DNA of 64,000 nucleotides. Source: Hormiphora californensis (Eukaryota > Ctenophora > Tentaculata > Cydippida > Pleurobrachiidae). Made by a program: the position numbers and the translations under genes. Where the stretch lies: assembly GCA_020137815.1 (NCBI GenBank), contig CM035359.1:1286386-1350385 (forward strand), in the 5' to 3' direction. Below the pieces are notes generated by a model. That model saw nothing but the letters and a program-made list of their open reading frames with translations, was not told the DNA's origin and did not search any database. The stretch's first letter is position 1; each line of letters opens with the position of its first letter. Shown here piece after piece: positions 43,451 through 55,596 of the stretch.

Positions 43451-44980
43451 TCGTGTAGTATCTATAAGTATCTAGCTATAACAACAGAGCTAGGAACAGG
43501 AAAAAGATTCGTAATTTAGGACAGTAAAACTAAGACAGTGAATAATTTTGGGGGAGCACAACAAAGAATGAATTTGAGACGTTGGTTTCAGTACTTCGTG
43601 TCCCATGGTTTTTATACAAAGATAAGAGAGAGAGATGAGGTGTTTTGAGGAGATAAGAGACGAGGTTGTAACAAAATTACAATTTGCCACGTGACTTTCA
43701 TAACCCATGCCTGATGTGAATATTACTCTTCTTCTAATTAGATTAAATTAAAAACATTTGACCGAAGAGCTATAGATGCAGTTATAATAACTGCAGTGGC
43801 TCAAGATTGAACATGACCTAAACTTGGCAAATTAGTGATCATTGCCGGTCATTGCCAATATAAATTGTTCACATCTTATTTCGTTAAATGAGAAATAACA
43901 TGTTTGCCAATGGACTTTAATAACATATCTTTCCTCCCCACTGCACCGGCAATGTTTTTTAATAAAATATTATTATTGGATAAAGCTGAGTCAGTTTATC
44001 CGTAGTTTAGTATAGTAGAATGATAGACTCCCGATGTTTTTGGTACTATAAGGCAGCTATGGATTTGGTACAGACTATAAAAAATTGGTCAGCTCTATCG
44101 TCCATACTGTAAATTTTTGAAATATATTGTTGTGTGCCTATTGAGTCCAATGTATCCCTTCTTCTTCTTCTTCTGGAAGTGACGGGTTTGGAATCCTATT
44201 TAATGAACTATTGCGACTTTCGTCAATGTGATATATATATAGTGTGAGTGCTCGAGTGACCCCACATGGGTGGAACCCAAGTGACATGTGGGTTGTATAA
44301 AGATCCCTGTGCTAATATATTATAATGTATTGATCTGATCCCGGGTTCGTTTCCGTGTTGCCTGTCTGCATTGTCCTTGCGATGTGTATTTGTATTGTGT
44401 TGCAAATAGAGATGTATCTGATCTGATTTTGCTAGTTTCCGCTTCACTGCACCGAAAAGTGAAAGGAAGAGAGAATGAGAGAGAGAGAGAGAATCAGAGA
44501 GCAAGAGAAAGGTGATATAGAGATGCGGAGAGAGATGAGAGGAGAAGAAGGAGGGCACTTCTTACAATTCACTTTTACTGGCAATTGGTGTTGTATTTAA
44601 TGAAGTTTAGTTAAGAGAAAACAGAGAAGATCAGATAGGCATGCATTAATGAGCCTGGGAGCTGATGTAAATCTTCCTCTCTGTCTTAGCTAGAATATAT
44701 ATTGTCTTAAAGTTAGAACATATTGAAGAGCAATATATTGTCTTAAAGTTAGAACATATTGAAGAGCAACCGATATTATGCTCTCCGACACTTGACGCTC
44801 TCCATTTCTCCTTGCATAGCATGGATGTAGATGGTATACCCTATCTTGGATAATTCTCCACACTTGGCTACATGCATCTGTGTGTTATAGACTAAAGTAT
44901 ACCCTACATAGCAGAATGCAGATAGCTATCTGATATGTAGAGATATCTTGGATAATTCATCGTTATACACTTTCTATCTA
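43451..44980. other. intergenic, no gene recognised
   Basis: AT-rich. Contains a TTC run near 44,160, a (GA)-rich stretch near 44,475, and a 37-bp tandem duplication at about 44,695-44,768 (TATTGTCTTAAAGTTAGAAC). Lies upstream of the minus-strand Kazal/kringle gene, so its promoter should be within the first part. Confidence 0.5.
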
Positions 44981-45592
44981 CTAGTAAACCCGTTCGCCCT
45001 ACGGGCGAATTTCGGGGAAATGGTAGCTGGGTTAGGGAGCACTGACATCACCAGTCAAACTGTTGACATGCACCATCCCATGTACCGTAAAAGGAGCTCA
45101 GGCGGGATCGCTGCGAGTTTCAGAACGTCAGATGATGATGATCGGGCGATCAAAGTGATAAAAGATTAAAAGAACTTACTATTTTGCAGACTCCTCGCGT
45201 TTCGTCTGTTTGCAGTATTCATCTGAGATTGATCATCGGTTCTGTCTAACCTCCAACGTATTTTTTGTTGTCTCTGCACTTCTATTGGTGTTGCTGTATT
45301 TAAATCCCTCAGTGTATGGAAAAGTAGAGAAATGTAGTGAGATCTCCAATTGTCGCTTTCGTATATCAACGGTTGTTGAAGAGAGCATAATAGCTGGAAC
45401 AGTGACACAATACAAAGCAAGAACAGCTGCACGTGCAGCTGCAGTACGTAGTAACAATCCTTGGTAACGACTCACACCCCTGGCCCCACTCCAGCTATAG
45501 TACTCCACCTCTAAACCTGCACGTGCAAAATGCCATATTTGGTAAAAATATCATCACCCATCATTTCCCTATTTGCTTTAATAATAGTATGA
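44981..45592 (-). mobile_element. non-autonomous Helitron copy 2
   Basis: Same ends as the copy at 38,281: minus-strand 5' TCATACTATTATTAAAGC, 3' hairpin TTCGCCCGTAGGGCGAA and CTAG before T. The interiors match in blocks and differ in others, so the copies are older than their ends suggest. Confidence 0.85.
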
Positions 45593-47210
45593 TTTGGTAT
45601 TGCTTTCTTCTGGTGTTGCTTTTTGCCTGTATTGTTTACTGGTTGTGATCTGTGGGCTCAGTTTCCTATAACACGCCAAAATGTCTGCTCTCTCTTTTTT
45701 CTCACCATTTATGGACAACTGCATGGCTATAACTTCCAACAGCACAATTTTCCTCACTACTCTCTATCCATCCCTATCTCTCTCTTTCTCTCTATCTCTC
45801 TCCCCCTATCTCTCTCTTTTTCTCTATCTCTCTCCCCCTATATTTCGCTTTCTCTCTCTCTCTCTCCCTTTTTCCTATGTTCGATTCTGTTTCTCTCACC
45901 GATTTCATCCGTTTGCTGCATGCCTTTATACCCACTGCCTAACCACAAGGCAGGCTTATTATACTCTTTGGTTATGTCTTCCATTCCTGATAGCGAAACA
46001 GAAAAACAACCATCGTCGAGTGGTTTCTTTTTTAAAGCTTCCCTACTCAAGCTTACTGTATTATATACCTCCTTAAATCTAGAGAGAGTCTTTGCTGCTC
46101 AGGTGTGTGTGTGTGTTTTTCAAGTGAGAACAACACCATTACTGCACTCAGTGCTTACCCGACGAAGCACGCAATGCAGCAGCAGTAGCCTTCTAGAAGC
46201 TTCGGGGATCTTCTGATAGGAAGACCACTAGTCCTAGGTCGGCCGTTGGCTTAATCATCAACTAAGTAAACTCAATCAAAACTTGTTAACTTGTTTCCAT
46301 ACAAAGAAATAGACCTACTATAAATCATCTCTTGTTGAAAAAGAAATCCTCTCTTGCTGCAGCACCTGTTACAGAGTTCTATTTTATGCCAGATGGCGTT
46401 TCCCTTTATTAGTTTCTCATACCTCCTTGTTTATCTCGCATATATGGTTGTTACATTGAGACTGTTTTTTTTCTCTTGCTCTCTTCAGTCTTCACCATCT
46501 AATAGAAGCGCTTAGATCATTCCCACACCACTCGATTTTAAGCATTTTCATAGTTGCTTCATTCCGCATTCAATCAAAAATGTCATTTTGTAGATCTCGA
46601 TTAGTCTTCCAGATGTGTCTAATAATTCTCTATAATGCGTTAAACTCATCAATGACAACGATGGTATATTGGACATCTATCATTTTTATCTCTCTTTTCC
46701 TCCCTTTCTTTTCGCAATAACAGCTTGAAACCATGCCTTCTCTTTTTGGTCATCTTCGCCAAATACCAAATCACTGTGCTGACAAGCGCCGAACATCAAA
46801 CACCCAACATCAACTATATTTATTTATTTTATCGTTCATATCAAGTCATTGACACTTACCAGCTGTAATTAAGATTCCACGTTTTCTTTCTAATTCATAC
46901 TCCAATTGACTGTACAGTGTAGTGTGTACCCTCCAACTCTGAAATAACGTTTTTTGGGTTATGCGAATAACGTTTTTACATTTGACGCATTCATCGTATT
47001 TTAGTGAGTACGGAAGTGTTTCATTAATTCTGGCACAGCAATGGCATTACTGTTCCATTAGCATTTCAATAAATGTTCAGGGAAAAACGGCTACCAAAAA
47101 ACGAACCATTTTAGATATTCTATGGCCATGGTATTATTGTCAAACATTTTCTATATTTATCCCAACCGTAAATTCTGATTTTCACTATACTAGAGTTTTA
47201 CATCTTTATT
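45593..47210. other. intergenic, no gene recognised
   Basis: Includes a CT-rich low-complexity stretch at about 45,765-45,880. Several ORFs of 80-200 codons run through it but show no domain or codon pattern that stands out. Confidence 0.5.
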
Positions 47211-48751
47211 ATATTCTCCGGGTCGGTTGGCGAGCTGTCACGCAAAAACGGTGATAGTTGTGTGAAAACAAACTGCGGGAGTGTGCTGGATTAATTCCTT
47301 CCTAACTGATGGCTTTGTTTTAAAATTAAATTTCAAAAGTTCATTTTTCATGAATGAACATTGCTGCCGTTCATTCATAAATTCTGAAATATTGTTTACC
47401 TTGAGTAAGTAACTTTTCTTTGGCTCACAATTATCTTTCCATTGAGCACCATAAAACTCAAATTGAAGCACCAGGTCACATGACAGTTGAGAAAATGAAC
47501 ATGCATGATTTTGGCTCTTTTTGCGACTTTCAATCGGCTGTATCACCGCTACCTTACCTTCAATCTTTTTGAAACTTTGGGTGAACATTGGATAAGCAAA
47601 GATCTTTGCTCACAAGAAAAATCAAGGTCAAAACTCAAAGTTCATTTTTAAGTTTTGGTAGTTCATTCCACTCATTCAGGAACCAACAACCCTAAAGTGA
47701 TGGAAAAGTGTTGGATTTTGTTTGGCCAATGTCCTGCAATGACAGAGAGGTGTAGTAACGTGTTTCCGGGCTAGTTAGTGGGTGTCCATGTGATCTTGGT
47801 GATACCTGACACCTTCACTGAGCAATAATCAAGGGATTTTCTCGAATTCAAGCATGTGATTCGGGTTGACTGCGATTGGTATCGTGCAGAAATCTTGAGA
47901 GATCACATAGCACCTAATAAATGATGATAAGTTCAATAAATTGAGTTGATTTATGATCAATAAGATTAAAACCGATGCCACATTGAACTCAACGACCATT
48001 GTCGATCATAAATCAACTCATTTCATTGAACTAACCATCATTTTCGAGGGGCTATGAGATCTCTTAACATTGCTGCACGATACCAATCGCAGAAAACCCA
48101 AATCACATGCTTGAATTCGAGAAAATCCCTTGATTATTGCTCAGTGAAGGTGTCAGGTATCACCAAGGTCACATGGACACCCACTAACTAGCCCGGAAAC
48201 ACGTTACTACACCTCTCTGTCATTGCAGGACATTGGCCAAACAAAATCCAACACTTTTCCATCACTTTAGGGTTGTTGGTTCCTGAATGAGTGGAATGAA
48301 CTACCAAAACTTAAAAATGAACTTTGAGTTTTGACCTTGATTTTTCTTGTGAGCAAAGATCTTTGCTTATCCAATGTTCATCCAAAGTTTCAAAAAGATT
48401 GAAGGTTAGGTAGCGGTGATACAGCCGATTGAAAGTCGCAAAAAGAGCCAAAATCATGCATGTTCATTTTCTCAACTGTCATGTGACCTGGTGCTTCAAT
48501 TTGAGTTTTATGGTGCTCAATGGAAAGATAATTGTGAGCCAAAGAAAAGTTACTTACTCAAGGTAAACAATATTTCAGAATTTATGAATGAACGGCAGCA
48601 ATGTTCATTCATGAAAAATGAACTTTTGAAATTTAATTTTAAAACAAAGCCATCAGTTAGGAAGGAATTAATCCAGCACACTCCCGCAGTTTGTTTTCAC
48701 ACAACTATCACCGTTTTTGCGTGACAGCTCGCCAACCGACCCGGAGAATAT
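47211..48751. mobile_element. 1.54-kb palindromic fold-back element
   Basis: Arms of about 745 bp (47,211-47,955 and 48,005-48,751) match nearly perfectly, including a 100-codon ORF found once in each orientation. The right end is followed by the inverse of TACAGGGTGTCCC, a common DNA-transposon terminus; the left end shows only TACATCTTT at that place, so the outer inverted repeat is eroded there. No transposase. Confidence 0.75.
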
Positions 48752-49373
48752 ATGGGACACCCTGTACGTGTCACATGAACTACCGATAATATTTACCGAT
48801 ACGACCATTTCCGGTATATAGTACAGCTGTGAATCAAAAATATCATCCTGTCTTTTGGCATGAATCTCATTTTGACACTCATATCTGTCATGTCTGTATG
48901 AGATTGGTTTCTTCTAATTCAATTGCTTTCATATCGAAATTTGCCAAGCTAGACTGCAATTCGCAAAGGGTTTGAACAAAACAAATCGAACTGGGTGAGG
49001 TCACTGAGGTGAACATTCGTAAGCCAGGAATTAATTCGAATTATATTGTGGTATTCTTTCGATATTCTAATTCCAGAGAAATTCTAAACAGATTCAGAGT
49101 TATTGAATACAGTGTGTGCGGTAACTTATATCGCCAGTATCAAAAATAAAATTAGAGACACTTCATAGCACATTAATTTAGTACACTTTTCCTGTAGTTT
49201 CAAAATTATCGCTTAAGTTGGGTATTTTGGAACAACAATTAACACTTTGCAGCCTGTCCCGTGCACTTGTACGCTGATGTTTGCTTGACTATCGTTATAT
49301 AAAAGAGTTTTGCCGAGTCAAGTATTTGCATCTTTATTCTTTATATTGTTGTGTAATGTGTATTATCTTTCTC

Positions 49374-49427
49374 TCCCTCTTTCCATCTCTCTCCCCTCTT
49401 TCTATCTCTCCATCTCTCTCCCCTCTT

Positions 49428-49501
<74 letters not shown>

Positions 49502-49586
49502 CTCTTTCTCTCTATCTCTCTCTCTCTATATCTCTCTCTCTCCCCTCCTTCTATCTCTCTCTCCTCTTTCTATCTCTCTCTATGAT
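49374..49586. repeat. (CT)n microsatellite with T-rich breaks
   Basis: Long CT run with repeated CCCCTCTTTCTAT interruptions. Confidence 0.95.
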
Positions 49587-49703
49587 ACCTCTGTTATTGT
49601 TAGACTCTCTCATGTTAAGGTCATCTTTAAAGTTTCTATTGTCTGCTTATAGCATATAATAATTGTCGCATTGCCGAGCTCTGTTATACATCTCACATTT
49701 TCA

Positions 49704-49706
<3 letters not shown>

Positions 49707-49754
<48 letters not shown>

Positions 49755-49755
49755 T
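49707..49755. repeat. (CT)n microsatellite
   Basis: About 22 CT units, 120 bp after the larger array. Confidence 0.95.
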
Positions 49756-50395
49756 TCTCTTACCTCTTTATCATGAGTACTCTCCCGCCCTCTATTCTTC
49801 ATTCCATTTTTCGCTTATGATGTTCCAGTTCGGCAATTTCACTTTAATTTACTTCTAATATTTAGAGTTTAGTTGCATTTAAATGAAAACCGAAGAGCTC
49901 TAAATATGTGCTAAACACTTCTTTAACGTTAAGTATAACAATGATCACAAACTAAACCCATGCCCCTACATACTCAACTTGGTCCACTATAATACTTCTA
50001 CCAATTCGAAGAAGTATTCTGAATAATCATTTATCGTATTATCAGAGCTGAGTCGGTATTATATATGACTTTATAAATTTCTCAGAAGTTTATAAAAAAG
50101 ATGTTGGATCATCATTATTATACGATACTGCTTATTTCAGCATTTTAGATCGATGAGATTTCATTTGAAAGCTTTGTGTATCATCTTTTTATCTGGAACA
50201 TTGTAGGTATTTCTGTATTAATTCTTGATTTGATTTGTGCTTTTCCATTTACCAGATCCTGTCAGTGCAACGGTTTGCCTAAACTTATTTGAAAGTGAAC
50301 GGAACCAACTCTCAATAAATTTAGCTGGCCAATTTACCGGTCTAAAGAAAGAGAGATCGTTTATTGACTCAATTTTATTCAGTAAATGTACAGTT

Positions 50396-52091
50396 ATGAT
50401 TGGATGGACTGTTTTACTGTTGGTTTTCGCAACTACGTGTCACACCAATACACTAAATGTCCTTGTAGGGTAAGTATATCATTGTTGAGGGTGGAGGACC
50501 CTCTATCACCCCTTACGCTCCAGTTACAAAATTGAAACAGGACATCAGTTTCTCTGGACAGCTGGGACACTCCTAGTGAACCATGCTGCACGCGACATTT
50601 TCGATCACGTGATCGATGTGAATTGCATTGAAAGTAGCGTGTCAGCACTCAGCACTCCAAATAGAAACTGACACCAGTTTTCACTGAAAACTGATACCAG
50701 GTTTCAATTTTGTAACTGGTCCTTCAGCCAAGTTATTTTATGCCCATATATGGTGTTGACAATAACTCCCTACCTAGACGTGCAGACCAGACGGTGAGAT
50801 CAACGTGTCAGGCGTGTCAAAGCGTAACAGGAACTTCAACTAATACATCCACCAATGATGTAATGTCAGATAATGCCGAGGGGGATATGCTTATTGGACG
50901 TGAGTATTACACAACTTTACCGGCAGGGTAAGCTTCCCCCAATAAAGGAAATTTACGGTATTCGACCCCGATATATACCGGGCACCCCGATTTACCGGGC
51001 AAAACCCTTTCCCCCGAGGGTGCCGTTAAATCGGGGTCCAACAATATCAAATTTCTCCCTCAGTTCTGGTTCCACTAAAGCATAAACGTGGAAAGTACAA
51101 GGACCGAATTCGGTACAGTAATGTGGCGATTGTCGAGGCGTTCAAGTGGGCCATTGACAACATCAACAAGGATGAGAGGATTCTACCCAACTTTACACTC
51201 GGATACGAGATAAAAGATACGATGAGTGATCCAGCTTTCGCCAGTGTTCAGGTATGAATATCTTCTTCTTCTTTTACGAGGCCAGGTCAGCCAGTAAGGT
51301 ATGAATATCTTCTTCTTCTTGTACGAGGCCAGGTCAGCCAGTAAGGGGTGGGTACAATGAAGCTTCCGGTACCAGTAAAAATATATGTTCAGTCGAACCA
51401 CCTCGATTTACCTGGCAATCTGCCCGAAATCCCCCGAGCATCTTGATGAATCGAGTTCCGACTTTACATCTAATGGCATATTTGTGATTTTTATAGAAAT
51501 ATACATTTTAAATTTCAAAATTGACAGTTCTGCTATGTTTCACTCCATGTTTAATTTCACATTTACTAGAATATATAATGCTATCTTCCTAATTAAGGCA
51601 TTGGACCTGGCAGCTAAAAACTCGCTGTTTATTGTCGGACCTGGCAGCTCTAAAGTTGCAATTCAAGCTGCAACTTTAATGGGTAAGTTAATCAATTAGA
51701 TTAATTAGATTAATCAATTAGATTAATTATATCATTCATTAACTTGGGTATACATGTAAAAAGTCTCTGGATTGAACTAGAGAGTTGTTGATCAGCAACC
51801 TACCAACCAGGAACCGACCGAATCAGGAAATACTGGTCCCTGATTGGCTGATAACCAGTCACGTGACCTAAATAACGAGTTCTGATTGGTTGTTTACTTG
51901 TTTCGGTCGGTTCCTACTACGTGAGCCATGGTGTGCATAATGCTCCTGTTCCTATAATGCACGATCTGTATTATAACAGTGCTCCTGTATATTTAGGCAT
52001 CATGGAATGTCGACTGTAGAAGCATTGAAATAGACTGCTATTATAACTAAAGGCCTTGTATAGAACTATAACTTTATAGTGAACGTTTGCA

Positions 52092-52173
<82 letters not shown>

Positions 52174-54025
52174 TAGAGGGATAATTTGAGGAGAAATGGT
52201 TGCGGTTAATGCAGCTAATGAATGTGTATGCAAAATTAGACCATGTCTAAATAACTTTGCGGATTTGTGGTCACAGAAGACTCTCTTTATCAGAGAAATA
52301 AATTGTAAATATATCGGTCGTGGTGGACAAATATTTGTGGACATGACATTGACACTATTCAGTCTTCAAATATTCCTAAATGTTTATTTAGAGCAAAAAC
52401 TAATTGAAATTAGTTCGCCAGAAAGGTGGCCCATTTTGAACTTACTCCTTCATTTCCATCACCTTTGAGTTGAGGCTTCAAAGACATTGAGGTATCCGTA
52501 AACTTTTCCGCCTTCAACTCAAAGGTGACGGAAATGAAGGAGTAAGTTCAAAATGGGCCACCTTTCTGGCGAACTAATTTCAATTAGTTTTTGCTCTAAA
52601 TTTGTACTCTTTTTTGGTCGTTTGAGGTCATTTATGACCTAAAACAACTAAGATAATTGTCAACTAAAGTGTTCAAATGTAATTCAAATGTATCCTGGGT
52701 TGTAGGAAACTGATTTGACGAAATTTTCAAAATTCGACGTCGTTTTGACGTTGTGACGTCACACGTGATGTCACGACGACGTAAAAAATTATGACAGACT
52801 ATTTGGCCAATGAAGCACTAAACGTGTGGAAAGTTTTAAAGGCCATGGTAGTCAAGAACTGAAGTTATTGCACGAAATGAGAGTTTTTATGTGGATTTTC
52901 ATATCAAATTTTTGAGTTCCGACGCGTTTTAAGGTCTAAAAATGACAAGTTAGAGAAATTCGCTATATTGTATCTGAAAGTTCAGACAATTTGCCACTAA
53001 CGATTTTCCGTCAAATCAGGAATCAGAATACGTCTTGAGGGTGTTAGAGGCGTTTGAAAATATTTGGTCTGAGATTGTTCAATGACGTCACTTTGTGACG
53101 TCACTACGGTCGTAATAGTGAACATTTTGACCCGAAACCTTAACTAATGCATGCCCCGAACGATTTCCTAACGGATAAAATTTGGTTCAAGTCTCTAGCT
53201 AGTACGGTTCGGGCTACAAGTGTTACACAGTGAAGCGTCTATATCTATATATCTATATATCTACAACGAAGTAAAACAACTACGTATTTGGTACGCTACA
53301 ATTGTTTCATCGAAACCCTTACGGGAAGCGAATCATCAGGCGACAAATTAGAAATGAGAATGAATTGGAATATAACCCTGCTCCTTTATAAAACAAAATA
53401 AACAGAACTTGACTTGTTCTTTCTTCCTAATAGATTTAGCAGCTCCTACTTCCTCTAGTTTCTTCGTGTAGCTGTCTGGTTGATCCCCCTAGTGGCTTGG
53501 CCATATATTTCCGTGGACTGTTGATCCTAAGTGTGGTGCTTTCATGTCATTTGTTTCCAAATACGAGATGTAGAAGGTGAGGAAAGTTCCAGTAGAGTGC
53601 TCAACCACCGCACCGTAGTTTGGGGGAGCTTTGCATTATCGCGGTAGAACTGGGAACTTCAACAAGATTTCCATCGAGTTTAGGATCCATCTGGTTTCCA
53701 GCAAAGAGTGCTCTAGCCGACAGTAAACTGTGGCGAGCTTATCACAACGAAGTAAAACAACTACGTATTTGGTACGCTACAATTGTTTCATCGAAACCCT
53801 TACGGGAAGCGAATCATCAGGCGACAAATTAGAAATGAGAATGAATTGGAATATAACCCTGCTCCTTTATAAAACAAAATAAACAGAACTTGACTTGTTC
53901 TTTCTTCCTAATAGATTTAGCAGCTCCTACTTCCTCTAGTTTCTTCGTGTAGCTGTCTGGTTGATCCCCCTAGTGGCTTGGCCATATATTTCCGTGGACT
54001 GTTGATCCTAAGTGTGGTATCTATA

Positions 54026-54056
<31 letters not shown>

Positions 54057-55561
54057 ACAAATTAAAAACAACAGAAGTTTTTTTTTAAAGGTCTATCTAT
54101 CTATCTATATATATACCTATCGCCACACTGAATTTTCTGTTTTGGGGGTGGTGTCATAATTTGCGACCGGAATGAGCTAGCTACTTCAAATTTTTACCGT
54201 CAGTAGAGGTCTATGTGAAGCTTCTTAGTACCAAATTTCAGCCTCCTAGCTCATCTGGTTCCGGAGTTAGGAGGGGTCGAAAAGTGCCAAAATGGGCTTA
54301 AACTTCAAAATTGTTATATCTACGCTGTTGGCAAGCGGGCCCACTTTTTCAGGAAAAGTTTTTGGGGGGATGGGATGGGGCCACCTTTGCGCTTGCCAGC
54401 GCAGTGATAAAACCAAGCAAATTATGTCCTTCAGGAAGCTTAGGATTCCCAATGATAAGTTACGCTGCCACATCGGATATTCTAAGCAACACAGACCGGT
54501 TTTCTCTGTTTGCCAGAACGGTCCCATCAGATCTGTATCAATGCTGGGCTATCAAGGATATCGTGTTGTAAGTATTTTTTGTAAACGTTCCCACCCTTCT
54601 TATTTAGACGTGTTGAAAGCGTCTAATATGCATTATTCGTATCTAAATCAAATTGTTTCCATGTCTTGCGTCCTAATAACATTTCCCCCCCGTCCACAGG
54701 CATTATAAATGGTCCTTTGTCACTTTGCTCTTTTCTCCGGAGACATACGGGCAGGCGGGAGCCGAAGTGGTGCGGTCTCAGATCGAGGACAAGAAGTCTT
54801 GTGTGGACGTGTACGCAAGTGTGGTTTTGGATGACATGGAAGCTAATATCGAGGTACTATATTTCTCACCCAAACTACTTTCCTGATTATCAAAATTTAA
54901 TTTTTAACTTAATATTTAATATCAGTTCAGACTGTTCAGTTTCGAATCTGTCTACTAAAACAATTCAAGCTTGAATCAAGAATCAAGATGTTGTAATGAC
55001 AATTAACTATAAAGTAGGTTTTGGCTGTTTTGAACACCCTCCATCACTCCCGTTTCAGACTCTCCGAATTGCGTTTGACCCCGTCGCAGCACCGTCCAAT
55101 GCAAGTCGTCATCTCCACGCGAGAGTGGTTGTCTTATTTGCGACCAAAGACTATGCAAGGCAGCTTATAGCAGCGGCTATCAAATTAAAAAGTAAGGGTC
55201 TTACAACTAGACTCTCAAGTTGTAAGGAACACTAATTAAAGTAATTGAGAGCAAAGTTATGATCATTGATCAATCATCATTATAGTCATTACCAAACTTT
55301 ATTTATTCCAGGTATGAGGGATGAAACGTTTTTCAATGGTGTTACGTGGATAGCTCCTGATTCGTGGAGCAGCAACTCAGAACTTATTGAACAGATAGGG
55401 AAAAATAAACTAGGTCACTTCATTGGTATCACTCCTACATCTAATACGCTAGAAGGATTTAAGCAACATTTAACGTAATTAATGATAATAATTGGAGCGT
55501 TAATAATAATAATTGGAGCGTCTTTTGTGCAATAATTGACCAACGTTTGGCAAACTTGCAT

Positions 55562-55596
<35 letters not shown>

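Larger units (their letters stand above)
48752..50395. other. upstream region of the class C receptor gene, no gene recognised
   Basis: Contains two CT arrays (below) and otherwise AT-rich sequence. The promoter and 5' UTR of the class C GPCR gene, starting at 50,396, are expected here, but no element can be named. Confidence 0.45.
53263..54018 (-). mobile_element. retrozyme-like element: 481-bp-period repeat with two hammerhead ribozymes
   Basis: A 275-bp block (53,263-53,537) is repeated identically at 53,744-54,018, separated by 206 unique bases: 1.57 copies of a 481-bp monomer. Each block carries a hammerhead ribozyme on the minus strand. The element sits in a TCTATATA microsatellite, with ATCTATATATCT just outside both ends, possibly a target duplication. 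No ORF of note. Animal retrozymes are non-coding retroelements whose tandem copies are cut by type I hammerheads into circles and which are thought to use Penelope-like enzymes; an intact Penelope-like ORF lies at 3,432-5,342. Confidence 0.75.

Noticed and set aside
47238-48724. 116- and 102-codon ORFs as a conserved gene pair
   Set aside because: Mirror images in the two arms of one palindrome.
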